DNA of 6,380 bases from Marinisporobacter balticus (lineage in GTDB: Bacteria > Bacillota > Clostridia > Peptostreptococcales > Thermotaleaceae), in NCBI RefSeq assembly GCF_004345705.1, contig NZ_SLWV01000052.1, forward strand, positions 1 through 6,380, written 5' to 3'. Below the pieces are notes generated by a model. The model made no database searches, was not told the origin of the DNA, and saw nothing but the letters and a program-made list of their open reading frames with translations. Below are positions 1-5,040 of the stretch, piece by piece (position 1 is the stretch's first letter; every line of letters starts with the position of its first letter). Position numbers and translations under genes: made by a program.

Positions 1-19
1 TCTATAGGATAAAAGAAAT

Positions 20-74
20 AACGCTCGAAGCCAACACGTTTCATAGCGTTTTGTGCCTTGAGCGAAGCGAAAGG
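20..74 (+). promoter_or_regulatory. possible structured leader before the small membrane protein gene
   Basis: Three short complementary pairs overlap here. AACGCT (20-25) matches AGCGTT (45-50). CGCTCGAAG (22-30) matches CTTGAGCG (57-64) with one bulge. CCTT (56-59) matches AAGG (71-74), which is the likely Shine-Dalgarno core of the next gene. The first two helices share bases 22-25 and the last two share bases 57-59, so they exclude each other. The segment is richer in GC than its surroundings. A regulatory role is inference only; no known riboswitch class is recognised, and helices this short can arise by chance. Confidence 0.25.
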
Positions 75-87
75 AATGGATATAATT

Positions 88-456
88 ATGAAAAATAATC
101 TTGATATTGCCTACATCATATTAACTGTACTTGTAACCATTATTTTAATACCTTTTGATTTTAGTTTTGCCTTAACAATAGGTGGTCTATTATCTATAAT
201 AGGAGTTATTTTCATCCAATCTTATGTTGAAATAAAATTCTTTGAATCTCGTTGCGACGAAAAAGCAAAGTATATAAGTAATAGAGCATATTCATTAGCC
301 TTTAATATTACACTACTCACCACTATCATAATAAGTATGCTTATCGAATATTTTCATGTGCCAATGACAATGATGGTAGAATTTTTCAATATAATACTCA
401 TCATCGGTTGGTTATCCTATTCAATTTCTCTTGCTTTAAATCGACGAATTTATTAA
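88..456 (+). CDS. small four-helix membrane protein, unknown function
   Basis: A 122-residue hydrophobic protein. Membrane helices are visible at about residues 6-23, 26-45, 68-87 and 97-117. The main charged stretch, around residues 48-67 (ESRCDEKAKYISNRA), links helices 2 and 3. This pattern loosely resembles small DUF2178-type membrane proteins of Firmicutes, which often sit beside a small HTH regulator, but I do not recognise the family with certainty and no regulator is visible here. The frame is also open from TTG at 58 and ATG at 76. I chose ATG at 88 because purine-rich AAAGGA (70-75) and ATGGA (76-80) lie upstream of it and because the protein then begins directly with the first helix. 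It is monocistronic, with a strong terminator 10 bases after the stop codon. Confidence 0.7.
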   Translation: MKNNLDIAYIILTVLVTIILIPFDFSFALTIGGLLSIIGVIFIQSYVEIKFFESRCDEKAKYISNRAYSLAFNITLLTTIIISMLIEYFHVPMTMMVEFFNIILIIGWLSYSISLALNRRIY

Positions 457-465
457 GTCCTAAAT

Positions 466-508
466 AAAAGCCTTATCTTCCTTGTTAACCAAAGAAGATA
501 AGGCTTTT
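466..508 (+). terminator. rho-independent terminator of the small membrane protein gene
   Basis: A perfect 15-bp stem runs from 466-480 (AAAAGCCTTATCTTC) to 494-508 (GAAGATAAGGCTTTT), with a 13-base loop and a T-rich end. It closes the 88-456 gene. A-rich sequence on its left side means it may also work weakly on the minus strand. Confidence 0.9.
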
Positions 509-554
509 CTAGACTCTTCATTATCCTTATCTTATAGAATCTTGCTTTGCCATA

Positions 555-563
555 TGCTATAAT
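555..563 (+). promoter_or_regulatory. extended -10 promoter of the toxin gene
   Basis: TGCTATAAT is a perfect extended -10 element (TGnTATAAT). No good -35 sits 17 bases upstream, which is acceptable for an extended -10. Transcription would begin near 570, giving a leader of about 70 bases before the toxin start at 639. The assignment rests on sequence alone. Confidence 0.6.
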
Positions 564-602
564 GTTTAGGTACAATTCAATATGTTTTTATGTGGGCTAC
601 TG

Positions 603-636
603 GTATCACCCATCCCTTTTTGAAGGGAGGTGATAC
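603..636 (+). promoter_or_regulatory. hairpin that sequesters the toxin ribosome binding site
   Basis: GTATCACC (603-610) pairs with GGTGATAC (629-636), and TCCCTT (613-618) pairs with AAGGGA (623-628). That is 14 base pairs with a 2-base bulge (611-612) and a 4-base loop (619-622). The whole Shine-Dalgarno GGGAGGTGAT (625-634) lies in the 3' arm. Self-sequestration of the ribosome binding site is a known property of type I toxin mRNAs, where it delays translation until processing or refolding. The 5' arm has a second possible partner at 792-799. Confidence 0.75.
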
Positions 637-638
637 AT

Positions 639-740
639 ATGAGTAACGACGTTTTAATATTACTATTTCAAGCTGGTTTGTTCTTAATAGCATTATTAAC
701 ATTAATAGTGTTGCTTATAGAAAAAATCTCAAAAAAATAG
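639..740 (+). CDS. putative holin-like peptide toxin of a type I toxin-antitoxin locus
   Basis: A 33-residue peptide starting MSNDVLILLF and ending EKISKK. It has a single membrane helix at about residues 4-27, including the segment GLFLIALLTLIVLLI, and a short basic tail. The GxFxIALLTxI core and the length match the putative holin-like toxin family (Hol_Tox; relatives of B. subtilis BsrE, BsrG and TxpA). These peptides insert in the cytoplasmic membrane and stop growth unless a small antisense RNA blocks the mRNA. The start is fixed by a very strong Shine-Dalgarno (GGGAGGTGAT, 625-634) four bases upstream. The stop codon lies inside a bidirectional terminator hairpin, where the antitoxin RNA of such loci normally overlaps the toxin 3' end. 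The toxin role is inferred from family resemblance. Confidence 0.85.
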   Translation: MSNDVLILLFQAGLFLIALLTLIVLLIEKISKK

Positions 741-822
741 TAGCCCCAACCGCAAATGGATAGCTACTATTTTTAAATACTGAAAATTTTAGTGATACCA
801 GTTGCCTAAACAACTAGAATTG
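728..822 (-). ncRNA. candidate antisense antitoxin RNA (ends approximate)
   Basis: Type I loci of this family encode a convergent antisense RNA covering the toxin 3' end. Here the minus strand has a -10-like TATAGT/TATACA around 822-832. This is followed by a possible 5' hairpin AGTTG-TTTAGG-CAACT (800-815 on this strand) and by the bidirectional terminator stem, which supplies a U-rich stop near 728. Its GTATCAC segment (792-798) could also pair with GTGATAC (630-636) at the toxin ribosome binding site. No convincing -35 is visible, so existence and ends are inferred from family architecture rather than seen directly. Confidence 0.35.
733..774. terminator. bidirectional terminator overlapping the toxin stop codon
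   Basis: AAAAATAGTAGC (733-744) pairs perfectly with GCTACTATTTTT (763-774), a 12-bp stem with an 18-base loop that contains a small inner CCA/TGG pair (746-748 and 757-759). The plus strand ends in T5. The minus strand continues into T7, so a converging antitoxin RNA could also stop here. Toxin codons 32-33 and the TAG form part of the stem. Confidence 0.7.
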
Positions 823-829
823 TATACTA

Positions 830-860
830 TAGGGTGTTGGTAGCACCCTATTTTTATTTT
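830..860 (+). terminator. distal rho-independent terminator of the toxin locus
   Basis: TAGGGTG (830-836) pairs with CACCCTA (844-850) across a 7-base loop and is followed by TTTTTATTTT (851-860). It would end a long, read-through form of the toxin transcript that includes the 3' segment complementary to the mRNA 5' end. Confidence 0.8.
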
Positions 861-945
861 ATGTGATTACTATTTATATTATATCAAAGTTTTTTATAAA
901 ATAAACCTTTAATCTGAAATTTTTGTCATAATTCTATGTACGCAT

Positions 946-1302
946 TCAACCTCTTATTGCTTTTTCTTTTGAGGTTTCTTCCATCCACATTTCCATAATT
1001 TCATCCTTATCAAACAGCTTGTCTACTGTTTCTCTATTCTCTAGCATTTCATCTAATGCATCTTCTGTAAATCTTTCTAGACTTGCTCCTTTTCTATAGA
1101 TTAAAATATCTTTAATCCTTGCATATCCTGTATCTGTAAACTCTTCATAGTACGGATTTATTTCTTGAATTCGCATTTCCTCTACATGATTATTTACCCA
1201 TAGGTATAGCTCTAGTTCCTCAATATTATTTTCTTTATACTTCTTTGCTAGTTCTAATGCTCTGTTGAAGTCTTGAAGAATCTATTCTTTTCCTTCAATC
1301 AT
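946..1302 (-). pseudogene. small soluble protein gene with an amber codon at position 7
   Basis: The ATG at 1302-1300 overlaps the TGA of the preceding gene as ATGA, the usual sign of translational coupling. It reads MIEGKE, meets TAG at 1284-1282, then stays open for 111 more codons (ILQDFNRALELAKK through YRKGASLERFTEDALDEML to the TGA at 946). The intended protein would be about 118 residues, mostly helical, acidic and soluble, with no membrane segment or motif I recognise. Without the amber codon it would be an ordinary second gene of a two-gene unit. A shorter 76-residue product could start at ATG 1176, but only GAGGA, one base away, precedes it. Function is unknown. It may be a pseudogene, or translation may restart at the ATT after the stop. 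Confidence 0.55.
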
Positions 1303-1679
1303 TCTTCATTTTCTTTATTAAAATCAAAAATGTCTTTCATTTTATCTATGTACATCAGAAAAGCAAATAACAATGTTAATAATATTAAAATTGTTATCCA
1401 AAGTAATGTTAATGATACATCTATTTGAGTTCCTTTGCTTAGAGAAATTATATCCGTTCCCTGATTTACCAAAAGCCCAATTAAGCCTCCCAAAATAACC
1501 GTTTCTAAAAGAAAAATCTTAATTTGTTTAATTCTTTGCTTTTCTTGCTTTTGTTTTATTTTTTCTTTAATTTCTTTCTCTATGTTTGGTTTACATGAAA
1601 GAATTATCTCTTGTCTAACATCTTCACATACTCTATCAACAAGACACTCTTTAATCTCATTCTTACGTAAGCGTAAATC
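1299..1679 (-). pseudogene. 5'-truncated membrane protein gene, cut by the IS66 element
   Basis: The frame is open from the edge of the insertion sequence (1679, partly within its terminal repeat) down to TGA at 1299, about 126 codons. After the junction the protein has a highly charged, probably coiled segment (KPNIEKEIKEKIKQKQEKQR). Two hydrophobic helices follow, one beginning IFLLETVILGGLIGLL and one beginning VSLTLLWITILILL, then a short charged tail (FDFNKENEE). No natural start with a ribosome binding site is visible. The longest conventional ORF begins at TTG 1493, inside the first helix. I take it as the 3' part of a longer gene whose beginning was removed when the IS66 element arrived. 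The missing part is not on the other side of the element. I do not recognise the family. Confidence 0.55.
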
Positions 1680-2777
1680 CTAATACACCTAGAGATAAAG
1701 CTTCATTTGATTTTGAACTCACTATATCAGAATCCTTTGGAGCAGCTTTTATTACTTCATCAAACTTTCGTCTTGCATGAGCAAGGCATGCCACTTGAGT
1801 GACATCTTCAAGTTTGTTATAAGCACTATATCCATCGGTTTGAAGATATCCTTTATACCCATTCAAAAAGTTTTTGGGATGCCTGTGGGAGCGAGATTTT
1901 TGATAGTCATAAAGATAAATTGGTTTTTCACCCCATTTTGCAGATGCATAAAGCCACATATAATTGTTTTTGTTATCTTTTTCGTCTAGGCACTTTAAAA
2001 CCGTTTCATCAGCATGGATGATAGGTTCTTTTAGAAGTTCTAATTGTAATCGATCATAAATGATTTTCAACCAATTCTGTGCACCTGTTATAATCCAATT
2101 CGCCATATTTTGACGTGACAAATCTATCCCAAAATTTATAAATGCCTTTTCCTGTCGATATAAGGGAAGTGCTTGGTTATATTTTTTCTCCATTATAAAT
2201 GCTAGTAGTGAAGGAGATACCATACTTTTAGGAATCACTGGATTAGGCATTTTAGCTGCAATGATCGTTCCACCAACACCTTCATTATCACATTTTCTGC
2301 AAGCATACACTTGCTTAATGTGATGCACTACTTTCACCTGGGCAGGAATGATTTTTAATTCCTTTCTGACCTCTGTTTTCATTTCGTGAAGGGTTCCATT
2401 ACATAATGGACATATTTGTTCTTCTTCTGATAAAGTGTAATAAACTTCTTCTACTTCTAAATCTTCATAAGATTTACGGCTTTTAGATTTGCCCTTCTTT
2501 CTTTTTACAAGAATTTCTTCAATATCCTCTGAATCCTGTGGTTTCACCGACAGTTTTTCAGCTTCATTAAAGATTGAAATTTGCTCAGGATCAGTTTTTT
2601 CACTAGAAGAACCATATTTCTTAGCTTGGCTAAGTCTAAATTGTTCTTCATAGAATTTTACTTTTGCTTCAAGCTCCTCAATTTTTTGTTCCTGCTGAGC
2701 CACTTTATTTTCAAAAAAACCATTTTATCTTCAATTGTATTTTCGTCTATAACCCTTGGGTTTTCAATGTTTTTCAT
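1663..2777 (-). pseudogene. tnpC: IS66 transposase TnpC, frameshifted near the start and truncated at the end
   Basis: TnpC is the DDE transposase of IS66 elements. From GTG 2703 the frame gives 346 residues. These include an N-terminal coiled coil (EQKIEELEAKVKFYEEQ), the family signature KKYGSSSEKTDPEQ, a zinc-binding domain with CPLC and CRKC cysteine pairs, and the catalytic-domain stretches IIHADETVLK and LQTDGYSAY. A better start is ATG 2777 (MKNIENPRVIDENTIEDKMV), in another frame. One extra T in the T7 run (2713-2719 on the plus strand) would join the two as MVFFENKVAQQEQ. At the other end the protein runs into the terminal repeat straight after SKSNEA and stops in flanking DNA. It therefore lacks about the last third, including the catalytic Glu region. 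It is non-functional. Confidence 0.88.
1667..1690 (+). repeat. IS66 terminal inverted repeat, tnpC-side end
   Basis: The sequence begins GTAAGCGTAAATCCTAAT. It matches the reverse complement of 3500-3523 at 19 of 24 positions, with the first 11 identical. GTAAGCG-type ends are typical of IS66-family elements. Confidence 0.85.
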
Positions 2778-2788
2778 ACTTATATTAT

Positions 2789-2797
2789 ACCATTTTT
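2789..2797 (-). promoter_or_regulatory. possible extended -10 promoter before tnpC
   Basis: The minus strand reads TGGTATAAT about 11 bases before ATG 2777, a perfect extended -10 pattern. It is close to the start codon and no -35 is obvious. Use as a promoter would give a nearly leaderless message, so the match may be fortuitous. Confidence 0.3.
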
Positions 2798-2815
2798 TCT
2801 TATGTATTCATAGTG

Positions 2816-2854
2816 AAAAAGCTGTAAATTCGAGATTTTTTCAGAATCTACAGC
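2816..2854 (-). terminator. hairpin and U-tract between tnpB and tnpC (attenuator-like)
   Basis: GCTGTAAATTC (2821-2831) pairs with GAATCTACAGC (2844-2854) apart from one A/C mismatch. On the minus strand the stem is followed by TTTTT (2820-2816). The stem begins one base into the tnpB stop codon. It could reduce read-through from tnpB into tnpC. Confidence 0.6.
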
Positions 2855-3211
2855 CTAAAATATTTGTCTTTCTTCTATTGGTTTATGCGCATATTTTTCT
2901 TTGATTGTTAGTCCATCAAGTAGCCATCTGAAGGATCTTTCGTCTATAGCTATATGTGTTCCACCAATATCATCAGGCCATCTAAATTTATCTTTTTCCA
3001 GCCGCTTGTAGTGAAGCCAAAATCCACTTGTATCCCATTCTAGAATTTTTATTTTATCACGGTTTTTATTGCAAAATACATAGAGATTTCTTGAAAATGG
3101 ATCTAGCTTAAAGGTCTCTAAAACTATTAGGGATAATCCATCAATTGATTTTCTAAGATCTGTTGATCCAAGTGATAGGTATACTTGATCAATGCGATTT
3201 TTATTAAACAT
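2855..3211 (-). CDS. tnpB: IS66 accessory protein TnpB (Orf2)
   Basis: The 118-residue protein matches the IS66 Orf2 family (PF05717) over its full length. Recognisable stretches are VYLSLGSTDLRKSIDGL (about residues 10-26), NLYVFCNKNRDKIKILEWDTSGFWLHYKRLE (42-72) and the C-terminal FRWPDD...WLLDGL (77-100). TnpB is a small protein needed with TnpA and TnpC for efficient IS66 transposition; its biochemical role is unclear. The start codon overlaps the last codons of tnpA (tnpA stop at 3204), the normal coupled arrangement. It is the only intact gene of the element and appears complete, but it has no function by itself here. Confidence 0.93.
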   Translation of the reverse strand: MFNKNRIDQVYLSLGSTDLRKSIDGLSLIVLETFKLDPFSRNLYVFCNKNRDKIKILEWDTSGFWLHYKRLEKDKFRWPDDIGGTHIAIDERSFRWLLDGLTIKEKYAHKPIEERQIF

Positions 3212-3441
3212 GTTTGGTAAGTATTCCTATTAGTTTATCAAGAATTTCCGCATCAAAGAATTTGTCTATTAGAAGAGTAGCTTTTCCTATTCTGACTTCA
3301 ATCTTATTCGTACAAAATTGCGCATCTGTTATTGGTGTAACTATCGTTCAAGCAGTCTTTTCTGATTTTTCTAAAGGTTTATTGGGAAATTTGATTATGG
3401 ATTATGCTCTCCCAATGCTTTTGATTTTCTTCACGAGCCAT
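3204..3441 (-). pseudogene. tnpA: IS66 TnpA remnant with internal deletion and stops
   Basis: A good ribosome binding site (GAGGTGAT, 3455-3448) lies six bases before ATG 3441. This opens MAREENQKHWESIIHNQI, the typical TnpA N-terminus, and the frame stops after 20 residues. The C-terminal part continues in another frame as KPLEKSEKTA, a TGA, then TIVTPITDAQFCTNKIEVR through to ILTKHV, and ends at TAA 3204 inside tnpB. Together these give about 75 codons, while family members have about 105-120. The helix-turn-helix core (SNRAWCKENNIS-like in relatives) is therefore missing. TnpA is the small putative DNA-binding protein of IS66 elements. This copy is dead through a deletion or frameshift and a nonsense codon. 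Confidence 0.8.
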
Positions 3442-3471
3442 ATTTAAATCACCTCAATTTCTTTTGAGATG

Positions 3472-3480
3472 ATTTTATCA
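3472..3480 (-). promoter_or_regulatory. likely promoter -10 of the IS66 operon
   Basis: The minus strand reads TGATAAAAT between the terminal repeat and tnpA, an extended -10-like element (TGnTAAAAT), with the tnpA ribosome binding site at 3455-3448 downstream. The -35 is poor (TATAAA at 3500-3495). A weak promoter is usual for an IS. Confidence 0.35.
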
Positions 3481-3499
3481 TTTTTAAATTTAGTTTTAT

Positions 3500-3523
3500 A
3501 TGTGTCCTAAGGTTTACGCTTAC
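3500..3523 (-). repeat. IS66 terminal inverted repeat, tnpA-side end
   Basis: On the minus strand it begins GTAAGCGTAAACCTTAGG and is the partner of 1667-1690 (19 of 24 identical). It lies about 60 bases upstream of the tnpA start, as expected for this family. Confidence 0.85.
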
Positions 3524-3525
3524 AT

Positions 3526-3554
3526 ATAAAAAAGGGAAGCTGTACAAAGCTTTC
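3526..3554 (-). terminator. terminator of the beta-lactamase-like gene
   Basis: On the minus strand GAAAGCT (3554-3548) pairs with AGCTTCC (3541-3535), with one A/C mismatch and a 6-base loop, and is followed by CTTTTTT. It lies 30 bases after the gene's stop codon, directly at the IS66 boundary (3523/3524). The stem is short, so strength is uncertain. Confidence 0.45.
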
Positions 3555-3583
3555 TTGACAAAGATCAGGTAGCTTAATTAACC

Positions 3584-4662
3584 TCATAAACTGGTGTACA
3601 TCTTTACAATAGGTTTTACATATTTCCTCCATATATCTAAATTATTATAATTCGTGAAAATTACTACAGTAAATTTCTCACTTGGAATGCGCACTACCAC
3701 TGTTGTAAAGCCAACAGTTCCTCCAGTATGGTATAGGATTTTTTTGCCTCCCATAAAAAAATAACCCCACCCAAAACCATATGAATCCCCTGATTCAGAA
3801 TCACGCACGCCATTTGAAAAAGCTTGGTTTAACGTCTCAAAACTTACCATTTTATCTGTATAAAGGGCTTGATCCCATTTATAATAATCCATTAAAGATG
3901 TATATATTCCTCCATCTCCAAGGGTGGCACTTGTAAGATTTTGATCCGTTTCAATATATTTACCATTCATCTTCGTTGTACCATAAGCTCTATTTTTTAC
4001 TGTTGATATACCTTTTTCGTAGGCTACCGTATTATTCATTTTTAAAGGTTTAAAGATATTTTTTTCTAGAAACTCAGCAAAGCTCATTCCAGAAACTTTC
4101 TCAACAGCCATTGCAAGGAGAACATAATTTCCATCACAGTATTCAAATTTACTTCCTGGTTTAAGTTTAAGTCTATTTTCAGTTTTATATATATTGAATA
4201 CATCTTGATCCTTTAACTGCTCTTTTTGATTCTTAGGAATAAGATCATAAAAATCTACTAAGCCTGATGTATGTTGAAGTAAATTTTTTATAGTAATATC
4301 ATTTCCATATTCAGGAAAGTTCAGAAATATATCTGTTAGCTTTGTATCATATGTTAAAAGCCCTCTTTGTTTTAAAATCATAATACACATTGCTGTAAAT
4401 TGCTTTGTCATAGACGCAATTCTGTAATTGGTATATTCATTCGCAGCAGTTTTTTTTTTATATCTGCCATTCCATAACCCTTTTTAATCAAAATATCTCC
4501 GTCTTTTATAACCATAACGCTTGCTCCATTAGATGTATTATTAAACCCTTTAAAAATAAAATCCATCTTTTTTTCTTTGCTTATAAAAAATTGAAACACG
4601 ATTACAAAAACAATGCATAACAACATTAAGATTATAGCCAACTGATTTATCATTCTGTTCAT
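3584..4662 (-). pseudogene. serine beta-lactamase-like hydrolase interrupted by an A10 frameshift
   Basis: Two overlapping frames make one protein of about 359 residues. The first (ATG 4662, ribosome binding site GGGGGAG at 4677-4671) has an N-terminal membrane helix at about residues 7-27 and runs to GYGMADIKKK. There an A10 run (4459-4450) shifts the frame. One more A, or two fewer, would continue as TAANEYTNYRIASMTKQFT. This carries the S-x-x-K catalytic motif (SMTK, about residue 84) of class C beta-lactamases and DD-peptidases. The rest (from ATG 4411) includes LLQHTSGL, the Y-x-N-like FEYCDGNYVLL and YHTGG, the third active-site motif. The family comprises membrane-anchored peptidases, esterases or peptidoglycan-active hydrolases as well as true beta-lactamases, so substrate cannot be told. 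YCD in place of Y-x-N is unusual. The break may be mutation, slippage-controlled expression or a sequencing error. Confidence 0.82.
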
Positions 4663-4696
4663 GTTTCCATCTCCCCCTGAAATACCATTTATAAAT

Positions 4697-4702
4697 AGTA
4701 TA
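4697..4702 (-). promoter_or_regulatory. candidate -10 box of the beta-lactamase-like gene
   Basis: The minus strand reads TATACT 20 bases before the ribosome binding site, placing the transcript start near 4690. The -35 candidate 17 bases upstream (TGGTAA) is poor. AGTATACT is palindromic, so the box also reads on the plus strand, where no gene follows. Confidence 0.4.
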
Positions 4703-4831
4703 CTTGAGTTTGGTTATTTTTACCATGTATTATGTAATTTTTTCTCCCAATGCTTATTTGACTTCGTAATGACAACGTTAATCTAAAATTATTAGAAACT
4801 AACTGCAAAATATGTGGAATTCATCTAAAAC

Positions 4832-4871
4832 AAAAAACCTCACCTTCCTTGAAAAACCAAGAAAAGTAAGG
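4832..4871 (-). terminator. strong terminator directly after the tRNA-like 3' end
   Basis: On the minus strand CCTTACTTTTCTTG (4871-4858) pairs over all 14 positions, with G-U pairs, with CAAGGAAGGTGAGG (4851-4838). It has a six-base loop and is followed by T6 (4837-4832). The stem begins 8 bases after the CCA of the tRNA-like sequence, the spacing of a normal tRNA transcription unit. Confidence 0.85.
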
Positions 4872-4879
4872 CTATACTT

Positions 4880-4907
4880 TGGTGTACCCGAGAGGAATCG
4901 AACCTCC
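4880..4907 (-). tRNA. orphan tRNA 3' end (T-arm, acceptor strand, CCA) without a 5' half
   Basis: On the minus strand GGAGG-TTCGATT-CCTCT forms a canonical T-arm, 5 bp with one G-U and a TTCRANY loop. It is followed by exactly 7 acceptor bases (CGGGTAC), discriminator A and an encoded CCA. A terminator comes 8 bases later. The matching 5' acceptor strand (GTACCCG or a wobble variant), a D-arm and a paired anticodon stem cannot be found in the 300 bases upstream. Bases just upstream (CCGTGCTTCGG) could be the remains of a variable arm. I read this as the 3' part of a tRNA gene, as left behind at one end of an element that integrated into a tRNA gene, or as a decayed gene. The isotype cannot be stated. 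Confidence 0.6.
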
Positions 4908-5033
4908 GAAGCACGGTTTAGGAAATTTGCTATCGGTGATTTTTTTCGCCATCGATGCAGTATTTCTGCCTATAACGTCCTTCTTATCCTGCCCTTGTCC
5001 GTGACACCGAGTGACTACTTATACCCCTTTTGA
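4908..5033 (-). other. GC-rich island with hairpins upstream of the tRNA-like end
   Basis: About 125 bases of roughly 45-50% GC stand out from AT-rich flanks, as structured RNAs do in low-GC genomes. Short hairpins are visible: GCAG-TATTT-CTGC (4957-4969), an imperfect pairing of ATCGGTGA with TCGCCATCGAT (4932-4955), and a direct repeat GTGAC (5001-5005 and 5011-5015). A minus-strand transcript through here would run into the tRNA-like end and its terminator. No known RNA class (tmRNA, SRP RNA, 6S, T-box, common riboswitches) is recognised. The 73-codon plus-strand ORF across it has no ribosome binding site and its middle reads like antisense tRNA, so I do not call it a gene. Confidence 0.4.
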
Positions 5034-5040
5034 CGACGTA

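Larger units (their letters stand above)
599..802 (+). other. long-range 5'/3' complementarity spanning the toxin mRNA
   Basis: ACTGGTATCAC (599-609) is an exact 11-base complement of GTGATACCAGT (792-802). In a read-through transcript ending at the 830-860 terminator, the two ends could pair. The 5' segment is the same one that forms the ribosome-binding-site hairpin, so the two structures compete. Long-distance 5'-3' pairing that controls translation is known for several type I toxin mRNAs; its use here is inferred. Confidence 0.55.
1667..3523 (-). mobile_element. defective IS66-family insertion sequence
   Basis: The 1857-bp element is bounded by inverted repeats starting GTAAGCGTAAA. It carries the IS66 gene order tnpA-tnpB-tnpC read on the minus strand. 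Complete IS66-type elements are usually about 2.4-2.7 kb; this one is short because tnpC lacks its last third and tnpA has lost its middle. Only tnpB is intact, so the element should not move on its own, though the ends could still be recognised by a relative's transposase. The usual 8-bp target duplication is absent: the left flank is ATTCTTAC (1659-1666) and the right flank is ATATAAAA (3524-3531). This suggests a rearrangement after insertion. Confidence 0.88.

Noticed and set aside
1777..1989. 70-codon plus-strand ORF inside tnpC
   Set aside because: Lies opposite the clearly conserved transposase frame and has no ribosome binding site; a shadow.
2581..2904. 107-codon plus-strand ORF over the tnpC/tnpB junction
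   Set aside because: Phe/Leu-rich antisense of Lys/Glu-rich transposase sequence; not a gene.
3214..3447. 77-codon plus-strand ORF opposite tnpA
   Set aside because: The minus strand here has the tnpA start with its ribosome binding site and the conserved C-terminus overlapping tnpB.
3508..3587. Minus-strand 26-codon ORF (MRLIKLPDLC...) overlapping the hydrolase stop as ATGA
   Set aside because: It consists mainly of the terminator hairpin and the IS66 terminal repeat; no independent support.
4870..4953. Minus-strand mini-ORF MAKKITDSKFPKPC... over the tRNA-like end
   Set aside because: No ribosome binding site, and the reading frame simply runs through the T-arm and acceptor sequence.
4812..5033. 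73-codon plus-strand ORF across the tRNA-like region
   Set aside because: No ribosome binding site, it crosses the minus-strand terminator stem, and its GVPERNRTSE stretch is the typical antisense translation of a tRNA T-arm.
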